Of a stretch of 64,000 bases of DNA, positions 34,601 to 46,808 are shown piece by piece. Under the pieces are notes generated by a model that did no database searches, was not told the DNA's origin, and worked only from the letters and a program-made list of their open reading frames with translations. Position numbers and translations under genes: made by a program. This stretch comes from Isoetes taiwanensis (Eukaryota > Streptophyta > Lycopodiopsida > Isoetales > Isoetaceae): assembly GCA_021234155.1 (NCBI GenBank), contig JAJEKV010000171.1, positions 240,978 through 304,977 on the forward strand, given 5' to 3'. Positions within the stretch are counted from its first letter, which is position 1. Each line of letters opens with the position of its first letter.

Positions 34601-37371
34601 CTCTTCCTGCACCAGACAAGCATCTTGCATTTATGAAATGCACATTTATGCTTGAAAGACTAGGCCTTGTAATGTGGAATCTGCTTTGGTAGATTGAGTT
34701 TTTAGCTGAAACTTCTGTAACGTTGTATTTTCAGATTGAGGCAATGTTGAAAAAGAGATTAGAATGGGATGATGAAAAACCACTGAAATACGTGGATTAC
34801 AGGTGTGGTTAAGGATGCAAGGAGTTTATGGCAAATTGGCTTTCCGTGATGGTTCTTATACTTTGCTTACAGGCGATACTCAAGGGTGAAGGAATGGACA
34901 CTAAATTTAGCTGGTGGTAAAGATCAAATTGCTGTCCTGAGAGCAGTTGGAGGGATAAGTCGTACACGTGGTGGAATTAGTCTTCCTGGAGATGGCATTG
35001 TTGCCAATGCGTTCATCAAAAAAATTCGAGAAGTACGAGGTCTTTCATTTCAGCCTAACCTTTGTAGCTCTTCTTAATTGTGTTAAGTTTTAGCTTTTGA
35101 GTATACAAGAAGTGCAGAAAAGATGGAAATGCAGATCCACAATGAATCTCATTCAACCTTAAAAATTGGAGCTTATATGTTTTTTCAGAAGCAAAGAAAT
35201 TCAAAGCTGTTGTTATAAGGATAGACAGCCCAGGAGGTGATGCACTTGCCTCTGATTTGTAAGCACCTCTTTCTGGAGCAAGTTCAGACTCTAGTTTTGA
35301 CTCTTCTAATAAAGTTTTAACTGGCATTATGGAAAAATACAATATTTTTTTTGATTCAGGAGTACTAGGTTTTTCATGCTAAGTTGAGTACACAATTAAT
35401 ATGGAGCTAGCCCGGCAGCACATCTAAAGAAAATGTCCATATTTGCTTAATATATATTTTTTTAAGACATTTTGTTGTAATGTGAAGAATATGGAGGGAA
35501 TTGCGGTTATTGGCGGACAAGAAGCCAGTTATTGCATCTATGGTGGATGTTGCAGCAAGTGGAGGTTATTATATGGCAATGGCAGCTGGAGTCATAGTTG
35601 CTGAGAAACTTACGCTCACTGGCTCCATTGGTGTCGTAACAGGTCTGTCTCAATTTTCTGTCCATAGCTATGGCTATAGTTGACTTCTGCCGGGAAAATC
35701 TCTTTTTTCAGTTCTATGCATATATAGCATGTTTTGACTGCTAAGGACTTGGCCTTGTGTCGAAAGGCGCTACACATGTTACCTCGTTGTAAAAGAGAGA
35801 ACAGAGGTCCACATAGATCCAACTTCTAATTACATTCCACTTGTAATCAAACAGATCATCGAAATTACTTAAGGTGCTATAGATTGGGCATCTTTGAGAT
35901 TATCATTTATCATTCCAGCATGTATGAACTCAATTCTGTTTGACCTCATGTTTAGACCAACGATGGCATCTTAATGAAGGAAGAAGTCAAGAAATTGGAA
36001 ACCTAGTTAGCTAGAAATAACTCCAGGGAAAATATTAGATATTTTGTCTTTTATGTCGTATGGCCTCTAGATTTCTGCCAGGGCACCATTTCTTGTTTCA
36101 TAGAAATAGACGTGGAAATGTAATGCAAGTAACACACTCGTTTGGACTGCTGATGCTGCTGAACTACAAGCTAGTACAGTAACTGGCAAAAATATCAAAC
36201 TTTGGCAGTTTGTTGCTATATATTTTCTTAATATTTGGAACGTTGTCTAGTGGCATGGAGTGCACTGTAGTTAGCCTTATCTCCATGTAAGAGCTTCCTG
36301 TTTTTATTTCCTATCTTTTCATGCATTTATATGGTAAAATCACGGGATTTGCATGAGTCGGGGGAAAAGAGCTGGTTTGTAGTTGTCTTCCACTTAGAGT
36401 AACTCTTCCATTATTGCAGGCAAGTTCAACTTGGGCAAGCTGTATGAAAGAGTTGGTTTCACAAAGGAGACCATATCACGGGGCAGGTTTGCGGAACTTA
36501 ATGCAGAACAACGTCCCTTCAGGTTTGTGGCAAAATGTGCTTTATTTGACTGGAGTATAGTGCCTCAATCAATGCCAAAAAGCAATGTTATTGGGCTTCA
36601 TTCTTTGGCTTTGTATTCTTATTCTAGCCATGAGATTTTTTTTGCAAACTAATGTGTCACTTTAGACCAGAAGAGGAGGAACTTTTTGCACGATCTGCTC
36701 GAAATTCGTATGAGAAATTCAGAAATAAAGCTGCATTGTCGAGATCTATGGAGGTAATTGTAATGTCAGATAACCTTTCAATTCAAGCTGAAAAAATTCG
36801 CAGAGACATCAATGTCAGATAACTCCCTTTGGCAATGAGGCATGGTATCTTGATTATCCGAGCTTTTATCCGAGCTTTTACTAAGTTTGTAGATACATAA
36901 TCAGGTTGAGAAAATGGAAGATGTTGCACAAGGTCGAGTATGGACAGGAGAAGCTGCCTTAAAACATGGTTTAGTTGATGCAATTGGAGGACTTTCAAAA
37001 GCAGTTGCTATTGCCAAACAAAAGGCTGGTTTACCAGAAGGAACGAAGGTATCATTTAGCTTACGATGAGGATATTATTATTTGTCATGTAATATTGTTT
37101 TAAGACAGGTTCATGATGGTATTAGGTGAAACTGGTAGAGTTATCAAAAGATAGACCATCAATTCTCTCCCTTGTTCGTGATGGTGTCAGTGCAGGCTTT
37201 ATGATTGTCCAGAATCCCAAGGCATGGTTAGATGATTTGTCACCTCTAGTCAGAGCTGAAATGCAACACATTTCGTTTGACAGCCAGAGTGAAGGTATTG
37301 GACCCAAAGCTTTTCTGCTCAAAGGACTTGCTGAGTGGATAGCTCAAGTTCTCAATGAAGACTCAGATTGA
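31662..37371 (+). CDS. SPPA: Chloroplast SppA-type serine protease (signal peptide peptidase A)
   Basis: Fourteen exons join in frame to 702 codons: 31662-31805, 32214-32540, 32641-32824, 33192-33329, 33726-33896, 33979-34082, 34735-34802, 34873-35039, 35189-35258, 35488-35642, 36420-36522, 36666-36753, 36905-37048, 37126-37371. All introns are GT-AG. Residues 1 to about 50 are Ser/Arg/Pro-rich, like a transit peptide. Two peptidase S49 domains follow. The general-base Lys is expected in GKYKSFGD (K283), and the nucleophile Ser in DVAASGGYYMAM (S482), after IRIDSPGGDALASDL. These form the Ser-Lys dyad of SppA. Plant SppA is a light-induced thylakoid-membrane protease of similar length (Arabidopsis about 677). 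The gene looks intact. Its introns are short (82 to about 780 bp). The start ATG is the first in the frame; no in-frame alternative exists downstream before the conserved region begins. Confidence 0.95.
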
Positions 37372-38171
37372 ATAAAAGGGACATCTAAACGGGAGATCCT
37401 TTTTATTGATAAGTTTACTGGGAAAACAAATCAATTAATCTATCTCCGCATCATATAAAAATATATCATAGGGGGTAAGGCGCAACTATGCTTTGTAAGC
37501 AGTTTAAGAAATGCAAGCCAAATGGCAAGCAAACATAAAGTCTTCCTCCTTATTTGTTCTTGAATGAAGGAGCTTAGTGAGCAGCTGAATTACCATATCG
37601 TCAACTGCTGTGTACATCATCTGCCCATGATAGGAAGCTGGATTAATGGCCTGTATGTGTAATCATTGGCCTGCAAAAGATATATTACATCTTTTTATCA
37701 GTGCAGCTGAACAGATCTATTTGAATGAAACATCAAATGCACTCTTTATTTGCTCAAAACATTCTAAGGCATATCTTTTGTCATGACAGCTTCAAAATCT
37801 GGATGGTCATGGGAAACTTATTTATGAAGCAAAAAAATTCCATAAGTCTCAACTTAGCTATCTCTTAGGGAAAGCTCGCAAGAAAATTTCTACAACTTTC
37901 AAACTAACCTTGTAAAAATTGGAAACTAAATTGTTACTTGTAAGAATTCTCTGTAATTTCTTGAGTTATGTGAGGAGGAATGTCTGGCAAAAATTGTCAC
38001 AACTACCAAATAATGCAAATCTTTATCCATTGCAATGGTTGATCAAGTTGTTAGGTTGCTGGCACATCTGGTTGTGTAACTTCCCGCCCCAAACCACTCC
38101 ATTTCAGACACTTTGGCTATCAGGCAAGGAACCATTCTTTTTTTCATATTTGTATTATTCTATCCATCCCA
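37372..38171. other. 3' flank of SppA
   Basis: AATAAA overlaps the stop codon (37371-37376), and further A/T-rich signals follow. Otherwise nothing recognisable. Confidence 0.4.
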
Positions 38172-38550
38172 ATGAGGACCCATTATAAGGTCTTAGATGT
38201 GTCCCTTGATGCTTCTATTGCCCACATTCAGAAAAAATTATCATCAAGCCATTCTCAGTTTGCATCTTGATAAGGTTCAAGGGAAGAAGGATGATGTAGA
38301 TTATTATACTGGAGCTTGCAGTGAAAATTTCATTAGGGTTAGGTCAGCATGGAACGTTCTTAAGGGGTCGGATTCCATAGCTCAATATGATAAGATTCTA
38401 GCATCGAATGCCTTACTTGAATAAGGGTTGTTATAGGGGATGTTGTGAAATTGGAGGAAATGGACACTCAAAGAACAGACAATTCTATGAAAATTGAATT
38501 CATTAGCAGGCCTACAACATTCCGTGGATTTCTAGCCTATCCACGTGGAT
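38172..38550 (+). pseudogene. Processed J-domain pseudogene (DPH4/JJJ3-like)
   Basis: From ATG at 38172 the reading THYKVLDVSLDASIAHIQK is a DnaJ-domain helix I start. After a frameshift near 38235 it continues with NYHQAILSLHLDKVQGK, in which the HPD motif that stimulates Hsp70 has become HLD. It then runs through ENFIRVRSAWNVLKGSDS and AQYDKILASNALLE. A second shift near 38420 gives VVIGDVVKLEEMD, the linker found before the zinc-binding domain in the diphthamide-pathway J-protein DPH4. There are no introns, two frameshifts, a lost HPD and no zinc domain, so this is a dead retrocopy. No poly(A) tail is visible. Confidence 0.7.
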
Positions 38551-39783
38551 GATACCTCAATCAATTCTCAACACATGTCGTTGATTTCTTAGTTTTTGAA
38601 TTGTGCAGCTACCTTTGGTCTAGCCTCGCCTGAGGCCAACCCATTAATCATCGAAGGTATGTGCCTAGGTAATATGAGATTTGATTAATACACTTGCCGC
38701 ATTGTAAAATCCGCCCTTAAAGCACTACGAAAAGATGAAAATCGAATATATGTTTGTTGTTATCACAAAGTTGAAATGCATCCATTACTTGTTTTTGTTT
38801 GAAATTTGGCATGTGCAGTGCATTTGACATTTGTAGGAGTGTCTCAACACTTCATTTTATCCAGAAAATAGTAATGTTACTGAATAACGTTGCTGAATAT
38901 ATGGAAGTAGCGATGTTTTGTGGCTTTAGCATTGGAGGAATGGCATGCCATTAATAAACATAGGGGACATTTTGCACGCCATTAATAGGCATAGAGAACA
39001 TTTCACCTACACGTGAAATTTGTTGTACAACACTATTTTAAAGTCTATGTTGCATGCTCATTATAATTTGAGAATCAAACAATTTGTTTACTTCCATGCA
39101 CACAAATCTATATTCTTAATGGAGAATTTAGGTGCACATTCATGACTAGACAGGGGGCAAAATCGAATTTCCCTTTGCGTGGTCGTACATAATATAAAAA
39201 ATGGATGTGTAGCAAAGATACTCTACTCTTTGCTACATATCATGCAAATCCAGTAGTCCAAGAATAATTTAAAGGCCATCGAGAATCCCATTATCTTCAT
39301 CTCCACAACACACGCTGATAACCATAACATTTCTGCAGCTCTGCATTCTCTGCCAACAGAGAAGCCGCTGTCAACATGCAACTTGATGGACTTTTAGAAG
39401 GGCCAAAAATAGCTTCCGCCTTATTTGAATCACTAGAAATAGTCGCAACCAATCTTAGCCATAATAAACCTTGAGATCCGCAGATATGTCCTAGCAGATA
39501 TCTGACTCCTGGTTTTCTAGATCCGATCACAATTTCTAAAAGTCAACCATCACAGACCTGACTCCAGGTCGTGAATCGTCATGTATTCGACTAGAAACTA
39601 CACAACTCAAGGTCTTCTTCAAACATCAGATCCGAGCAAGAAAATCCAGATCCAACCCTTTCCACATTCAGATGAAAAAACCTTAAAATTGAATGAATTT
39701 CTGCAGAGATTTTTCCGAGCCATCACACCGTTCTAGACCCGCCACGCGTTCTTGACTCGTTCTAGACCAATTCTTGCGGAACT
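38551..39783. other. Intergenic DNA, no feature recognised
   Basis: No gene, clear repeat or transposon end found. A minus-strand frame at 39530-39297 (77 codons) has no recognisable motif. Confidence 0.5.
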
Positions 39784-40312
39784 CCGTATATATCATCCGG
39801 GATGTGGTTAATCCGGACAAAACAGAGTGGTTAATCCAGGGACATCCCAGATCGGCCTGGGGTGGTTAATCGGGACATCCGATATCGCCGAGGGTGGTTA
39901 ATCCCGGACATCCGATATCGCCAAATGGTTAATCCGGACAAAAGTGGTTAATCCGGACAAAAACCAAGCGTAGAACTCAGGCATGGGCGGGGCAGAAATT
40001 TTGATCGGATCACAAGCGTAGAACTGGGCGGTACGGGCAGAAATTTTGATCGATCACTCTTTGCCGCCCGCATGCTTGATCCGCTTTAAAAAGCATGCCA
40101 ATCGCTTTGTATGTCCCTTTTATGCTAGATTGATGAAGAGAGGAAGAGATTTAAGGCAAAATAGAGCAGAATCGATCAAAAAAAGGGCAAAAACAGTTGG
40201 TTTTTGGGCTTCAAACTGCGCGGTTCTTAATGGCTGATAACGGATGTCCGGATTAACCACAATGGCTGATAACGGGAGTCCAGATTAACCACATCCCCGA
40301 TGATATATACGG
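39784..40312. mobile_element. Non-autonomous TIR transposon with GGTTAATCCGGAC subrepeats
   Basis: Both ends begin CCGTATATATCATC and continue GGGATGTGGTTAATC (33 of 35 bp identical in inverted orientation). The motif GTGGTTAATCCGGAC is repeated about six times in the left part and twice, inverted, on the right. The combination of TIRs with subterminal motif arrays is typical of CACTA/MULE-like non-autonomous elements, in which the transposase binds the subrepeats. No target duplication can be identified, so the superfamily is open. Two short direct copies of CAAGCGTAGAACT flank the GGGCAGAAATTTTGATCG motif inside. Confidence 0.7.
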
Positions 40313-40584
40313 TCTTCCAATACTTGCAATAAATGCAAGTAAAATCGTCCCAATTTCTCTGATCAGATTCGATACCATGTTCTGATCACATCTGCTATGC
40401 TCTGGCACTCATCTCATCCTGCATTCCTGCTCTAATAATGAAGAAACCCCTTTTGGCCTGGCATGAAACTTCTGAGATCTGCGGGAGCCTCGGTCTTATT
40501 CCAAGGTGAACCCTCTCTAATATTTGACATAAAAGGGGCATCAAGCAAGGGCTTCATTCCTTTTCAATATAGCAGTAGCAGCAC

Positions 40585-42375
40585 TTTCACGATATTCATC
40601 CAAAGCTCTACAGATGGTCTTATTAAGAGATAAGAAATGTTGGATGGCTCTCAACAAATATGTCAGCAATATGCAGATGACTCATTTGTATTTATAGAGG
40701 TGGAAGAAGATAACCTTTCATGTGCAGGAAAATTACTAGCTTCCTTCTCAATAGCTTCAAAATGTCTCATAAATTGGAAAAAATGCTCAGTACAGCGGCC
40801 TTTAGAGAACCCAGATGTTTGGAAATTCTACCATGGAAAATAATCCCTAAGGGTGAGCACTCTAATCTGTTAGGAATTCTGGTGGCCATTAACATCGCTA
40901 ATGCACAAATATGGGATGAAATACTGCTAGGCCTTCAGAAACACTTAAATTGGTGGAAGGTGGCAAAGCTATCAGCAAGACGGATTACTGTGGCAAATTA
41001 TGTGTTAAGTAATACTCATATCTATATGTCATCAATTCTACTTGCCCCAAAGGAGAAGGCACATGAATTAGAAGGGCTAATCTGCAACTTTGTCTGGGGA
41101 GGGAATGAAAAAGAAGCAGTGGTCAAAATCGATTGGTGGAAGTGCAAGAGGGATAAACAGAAGGGAGAATTGGTATGGTCGACATATCATTACAGAGCAA
41201 AGTATTAATAGCCAAATTTAAATGGATGATCTTATAGAAAAAGGTGAAATCTCCAGGTATGCACTTCATCAACCAGGCTCTATTAGTTTCATGTAAGCAT
41301 AGTCATCCCTCTGTCAAAGTCTCGCTCTCATGGTCACTCTGTTTTCTATGGTAAGCCATGTAGAGAAATTTCTCCATTCCTGAAGGGTTTAATTTCGGCT
41401 TGGCTTGTCATAAAAAAAATATTTACGCTTGCACATCAACAAATTCGAAGCAGAGACTTCCCCTAGTGGAATTGCACAACAAAGAAGGCCCTTAAGTATT
41501 TTGGCTGATGCAAGGATTGTAAAGAGATGGAAAATTGTGGAATAGTTTTGCTCAATGGTACAGGGGAGAGCAATTAGCCAGTTGGGCAGAGTTTCAGGTA
41601 CGTTATGCCTTAAAGGAGGCAGACAAAATAATATGAGAATGTGTGGCTAAGGTACTCCCAAACACTAGAGGAGATCAAAACTGCACCCCGCTATTCAACC
41701 AGACAAGTTTATGAAATCAAGTTACAGAAGCTTGAGGGCTAAGGAGTTACTTCCAGTATCTACCAAGTGGGAACTAGTGATCACAAAGGAAAACCTTAAA
41801 ACATCTGGAGAAATGCTTGGCTGAAATATCTACCCCCACAGATTAACGCTTTCCTTTGGCAAGTGATCCACTGGGTTCCAAGCATCAATCAACAGTCTCA
41901 CAATGGGACAATAACATCAGCCCACTATGCCCCATGTGCGAGTCTGAACAAGAATCCATATAACATTACCTGGTGGAATGTGAGATGTTGCAAGTAGTAT
42001 GGGCATGGAGTCTAGATAGTTTTGAATACCCGTTAGGTACCAAGGAACTGTTGTTAAGAATCCTTCCCCTAGAATGGTGCCCCATGAAAAAGGCGGCCTT
42101 TCATATAGCTAGGGTTTAGACAATCTGGTCAATATGGAAAAGGAGAAATGCCCTAGTCTTCGATGAAGATCAAGAGGACATATCATCAAATTAGCTTCTT
42201 CATATGGTACTTGAAACGAAATTCAGGCTAGTGTTTGAGAGTGAAGAAGACGTAAATGTTGAAATATGGGGCACCCTAAATTTCTCATATTCGTAGATGG
42301 GTGCACCCCTGCCATGTGGCTTTGTATCGTTCTCTTGAAGTAAATAGAGTCTACTTTTTATCCCTAAAAAAAAAA
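40585..42375 (+). mobile_element. 5'-truncated L1-type LINE with A10 tail
   Basis: The plus strand carries the second half of a non-LTR reverse transcriptase: QICQQYADDSFVFIEVEE contains the catalytic YADD box, followed by KLLASFSIASKCLINWKKC (frame 40637-40843). A neighbouring frame (40720-41208) has WWKVAKLSARRITVANYVL. Farther on, after stops and shifts, WLKYLPPQINAFLWQVIHW matches the zf-RVT region near the end of plant LINE ORF2. The element ends in ten As (42366-42375). Multiple stops show it is dead. The 5' border (about 40585) is approximate and no target duplication was found. Confidence 0.8.
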
Positions 42376-42946
42376 TTGAAAACCAATGAGAAAAGGTTTA
42401 TATCGTGTACCCTATTAACTAGGCTATATGTGGATTGAATTCAATAACTTCATTAATAGGTCCCCAAGATTAACCCATCTATGCTGGATATGGATTATTA
42501 GTATGATTGTTGTGTTTGTGTGTTCGCGCATGTGTCCATCATGAATCAAAACCTTGGCAGGGGTTCTAATACCATTGGCCACGCTATTAAGGGGGGGTTC
42601 ATATTGTTGCTAGGCCAAATAACAACATGAATCTGGCATAGGCAAGGTGGGATATGCTCGAGAGATATGCTCATGGTTCAAGTTGTATCATGTAAGGAAC
42701 AAGGATCCCCGACAGGAGGAACAAGGACGGGCAAAAAGAGGAAAAGAAAATTGGACAGGAGAATGAATTTTCGGGCACACGAAAGGCCCTCCCATCCCAA
42801 ATAGATGTAGTTTAGAGCTTTCAATTTTTTCCTCCAATGCCATTATTTCTTCATGCTTCAATTCTTCTATTTTGCTATTATTGATTACTATAATTTTTTA
42901 ACTTGGCCCTGCAAAAGCTACCAAAAACTTCAAAGAAGCAGCAGCA
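42376..42946. other. Intergenic DNA between LINE and microsatellite
   Basis: Nothing recognisable except a sequence near 42562 (GTTCTAATACCATTGGCC) that faintly recalls a reversed Copia primer-binding site. Confidence 0.4.
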
Positions 42947-43049
<103 letters not shown>

Positions 43050-43335
43050 GTCGTCGTATCTCTCTACCTTGATCTTTTAAGTGCAAAGAGGGTTTCTAAG
43101 TGCAAACAAGGTATTTTAATTCAACATGGAGGAATATTAGCGTTATAATTTGCAAGAGATTAAAGACTAGAACAAAAGGAAGGAGCCTTAAAATACGCGC
43201 TGTTTTTAAAAACTATTCCAGAATTTCATGTAAGTGTTAGAGATTCTTATTGATTAAGGAAGAATACTGAGCTAAAATAATTTGTTAGGGTGTCTCATCA
43301 TTCTCTTAAACATCATTTACACGTTCTTAACTTAT

Positions 43336-43353
43336 GCCCAGCAACGTTACTAG
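43336..43353 (+). other. Degenerate Helitron 3' terminus
   Basis: GCCCAGCAACG + TTACTAG followed by T equals the 3' end of Helitrons 2 and 3 (GCCCAGCAACG-CTGGGCACCA-TTACTAG), but the second half of the hairpin (10 bp) is deleted. No matching 5' end is apparent upstream, so this is a relic. Confidence 0.5.
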
Positions 43354-43859
43354 TTCACTATAATATTGCATGTCATGTTATGAAGACGGTAGAGCCAAAA
43401 ATATCCTCTATTACCTTCTTCTTTTCTTCTTTTATGGTGAAACCACGATGGTATCACATTATCTTCTGGCACGTCCATTGGAGGACAAATTTTCACGTCC
43501 ATTAGAGGAACAATTATATAGTATGTGTACACTGGAACATAAACCTTAAAGAAAGTCTTGTGAGGACAACACAATTGGGATGCTTCTTGGAAGAGATTGT
43601 GGAACATAAGTAATGCGCTAACGTGCTACTTCGACTGACAATAATGAAGTGCAAGGACGTGTCGGCCTTTAAATTAATGGCAATGGTTGAAATAGCCATG
43701 GTACAAATAAACAGAGGCAAGAGACATTAAAAAGGGACAGGCAAGCACAGGTTTGTTTACAAACATTATTCTCCATATGTGGCTTGTCATACACTAAGAT
43801 CTTATCTGGAAGATAATACCAAACAAAGAAGCTTACAAATACATTGAATTGGCCCTCCA

Positions 43860-44357
43860 CATTTCGACACGTCACCGCAATATACGTTACCGCCGTGCAC
43901 TTCCCAAACCGCGCTTCTAATCGCGCTTGCCATCTCTAACGCGCTAGACGATCTCCGCCGTCCACGTGTCTCGTGCACAAAAGGACTGGTCCTCCCCTTT
44001 TCTCCATTTTCCGCACTTGTTTTCCTTTTGCCGGCTTCGGTGTCGTTCTGGCTGATTCGATTCTGCTGCATATTAGTTGTTCTTGTTGATCTTGCGTCTT
44101 TCCTATTGTTTCAATTGGCGCTTTTTTTCTGCCGTGCTGAATAAGGTAAAGCATGTTTTTTCTTGATCTAAGCTCTTGTTTGTTATTCTTTTATGTTCTG
44201 TTGGTTGGGGTTGCATCATATCTTGTTTTCGTTGCATAAACAGTACGGATTGGTATGGATGTGGTGAGATAAGAGTTGGATTAGTAAAGATATATTTCCA
44301 AATGGGATTTTGCAGGGTGGGGAATGACACTGGTGAGGCCAATAATTGTGGAGGATC
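43860..44357 (+). promoter_or_regulatory. PP2C promoter/5'UTR with a probable leader intron
   Basis: A CpG-richer block (43860-44060) stands out from the AT-rich surroundings, as plant promoters and 5'UTRs often do. A good donor (AATAAG|GTAAAG, 44145/44146) and acceptor (TTTTGCAG|GGTGG, 44315/44316) bracket a 170-bp leader intron ahead of the ATG at 44358. Confidence 0.5.
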
Positions 44358-46808
44358 ATGCAGTCTTTGAGTAATGCTTTACCACCTAGAGGCGACGCTC
44401 TAGGTACAGTTAGTGGAGCAGTCAGTGGCAGTGGCCTGAGGTATAATTTAGCTTATGTAATTGTGATAGCTATTTTCCAGTCTATGAATGTAAGAACAAC
44501 ACAAGGAAATGATTGCTGGTTCATTGTATCTTGGCAGTGAAGATGGCCGTTTCAGCTATGGATACTCAAGCTATTGTGGGAAACGGGCATCCATGGAGGA
44601 TTTTTATGCAGCAAAAATATCTAAAATTGATGGTCATATGGTTGGCTTGTTCGGAGTCTTTGATGGTATGTTCTTTGGCATTTTGACCTTTTTATCCTTA
44701 TAAGAATCTGATTTTGTTGGATGGTGTAGGGCATGGAGGTCCACGTGCTGCAGAATTTGTGAAAGAGAATCTATTTGATAACCTCATAAAGCATCCTAGT
44801 TTTGTCACCGATACAAAACAAGCAATAAGTAGGTGCATCTATAATTTTAGATTCTAAAAGTTTGATCATTACTGATTTTTAATTTTGTTACAGCTGATGC
44901 TTATCAACAGACCGATTCAGAATTTTTGAAAGCAGCCAGCAACCAATTGAGAGATTCAGGTTCGACTGCATCGACAGCTATCTTAGTTGGAGAACGTTTA
45001 TTAGTTGCAAATCTTGGGGATTCAAGGGCAGTCTTATGCCGGGGAGGAAAGGGTGGGAACACTGTTTGTTATATTTTTGCATGGCAAACTTTTATAGTGT
45101 CTTATGATTAGATAATTTTTTTTTTTTACAGCTATACCCTTGTCATTGGATCACAAGCCTGACCGGGTTGACGAGCGGCAAAGAATAGAAAAAGCTGGTG
45201 GTTTTGTCATCTGGGTTGGTATGGCTCCATCTTAATTCTTTGCTTGCTTACTAAATTATAGACTCGGACAGGATGATTTTCTCCATGTGCAAAGAGGATG
45301 AATTTATCAATTTCGTAGATACCATTTGTTCGGTGCTTTAGGTGCATCTCTGATTGTCCTTAATGGGCCTGTGATAAGCAATAAGAGGTCAAACTAAAGC
45401 TAAGGTAGCTTCATGGGGTTTGCTTCCCACGTGAAATGAATCCCTATAAGTTTGAATACGTTCAAACTTATAGGGATCATCATGTCTGAGCAATTCTTTA
45501 ACAGTAAGATTCGGAATGTTTGTAGGCTCACATGGTTTGAACATTTTAATTGTGGCATTAATTGGTAGGAGGCAATGAAAGAATCAGTCCTGCGTGGCAA
45601 TTATATGCCTGCAAAGATAACTAATTTTGGCATGGTAAAGTGATCATGTAAGGGGTTTCTCCGAGTGGGTTGAGAGTGTTCTTTGCCATGGTACGTGTTC
45701 ATTTACCATAAATAAATAATAAATGCATGAAAAAGAGGTTGCATTTTTGTGATGCTGTTAGAACTATTAGGCACAAGGATGTTCTCGACATATCTGAGGT
45801 ATCTGCAGGGACTTGGCGTGTTGGTGGTGTTCTTGCTGTTTCACGTGCTTTTGGAGATAGGCTTCTCAAAAAATACGTTTCAGCTGATCCAGAAATCCAG
45901 GTTTTATGTCTTTGTGATTTATTTTAAAAGTATGAACTCCTTTGTGGCGATGGAGAATAGTACGAACTCCTTTGTGGCAATGGAGAATATTGGTATTCTT
46001 ATTTCACTCTGGGCGACCCTCTATAAGAATATATATGTCCAGATACCTTATTGTCTGTTGAACTGTCTTAATACTTAAACAGTGTGTCTGGATCATAGTC
46101 CCAGACGTATTATACAACGCTGTAGAATTCTTGTAACTTTGCAGCTCACAGTAGAATTGTAAAATTGGTTGCTTCTTTAGCTTTCACTTGTAACAGAACT
46201 TCTGACTCTTTGCTAAAAAGTGCTTAACATACAAATGATGAACTTGAGTTAACAAATTCTGTCCCAAGACCCACCCATCCTCTTCATATTAAGAGGAATT
46301 TGAATCCATACTGTGCAATGCAAATCTACATAAAATTTAGAGGCTTATACTGCTCTCATATAAAACAAAGCCGTCGTACTTTAGCGACTTGAGGCTTATA
46401 CTGCTCTCATACAAAACAAAGCCATTGTACGTTAGCATCATTTTTGGTTTTGGGAGAAACTATTTGCTTGTTAAGTATTTGATTTAGGTTTGAATTTCTC
46501 AGGAGGAAGTGATTGAGGATGACGCTGAATTTTTGGTCCTTGCTAGTGATGGGCTGTGGGACGTTCTAAAAAATGAGGTTAGCCAAGACTTTGGAAATGT
46601 TAATCTTACTGTGTAGGAATGCATATTTAACAGCAAAGCTGTTGTGCAGGATGCGGTGTCCTTGATACATTCTGTTCAAGATCCGGAAGAAGCAGCAAAG
46701 AAATTGATGATAGAAGCTTATAAGAAGGGTAGTGCTGATAACATAACCTGCATTGTTATCCGTTTTCATCCACATCATCGACGTCCTGATGGACAATTTG
46801 ATGAATGA
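44358..46808 (+). CDS. Protein phosphatase 2C (PPM family)
   Basis: Eight GT-AG exons join in frame to 293 codons: 44358-44440, 44538-44665, 44730-44828, 44894-45052, 45132-45218, 45809-45900, 46503-46577, 46650-46808. The protein shows the PP2C motif series: [19 protein letters not shown] (motif with acidic metal ligands), [14 protein letters not shown] (Asp70-Gly71 bind the metal pair), [58 protein letters not shown] (Asp232) and [11 protein letters not shown] (Asp271). It is a Mn/Mg-dependent Ser/Thr phosphatase, closest to the short plant PP2Cs of the WIN2/PP2C59 type (about 310 residues). It has a Gly/Ser-rich N-terminus and no transmembrane part. The gene looks intact. Intron 5 contains a perfect palindrome and intron 6 a 51-bp direct duplication. 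Confidence 0.95.
45440..45477. repeat. Near-perfect hairpin in PP2C intron 5
   Basis: ATCCCTATAAGTTTGAA, a TACG loop, then the exact inverse (17-bp stem). It would form a stable hairpin in the pre-mRNA and may be a tiny MITE. Confidence 0.95.
46320..46435. repeat. 51-bp direct duplication in PP2C intron 6
   Basis: GAGGCTTATACTGCTCTCAT followed by AAAACAAAGCC occurs twice, about 51 bp apart, with a few differences. A shorter 29-bp duplication (AACTCCTTTGTGGC) lies at about 45928-45988 in the same intron. Confidence 0.85.

Noticed and set aside
40370-40390. TTCGATACCATGTTCTGATC and a similar sequence near 42562 as Copia primer-binding sites
   Set aside because: Only a loose match to the reversed initiator-tRNA site, with no LTR or coding sequence of matching orientation beside it.
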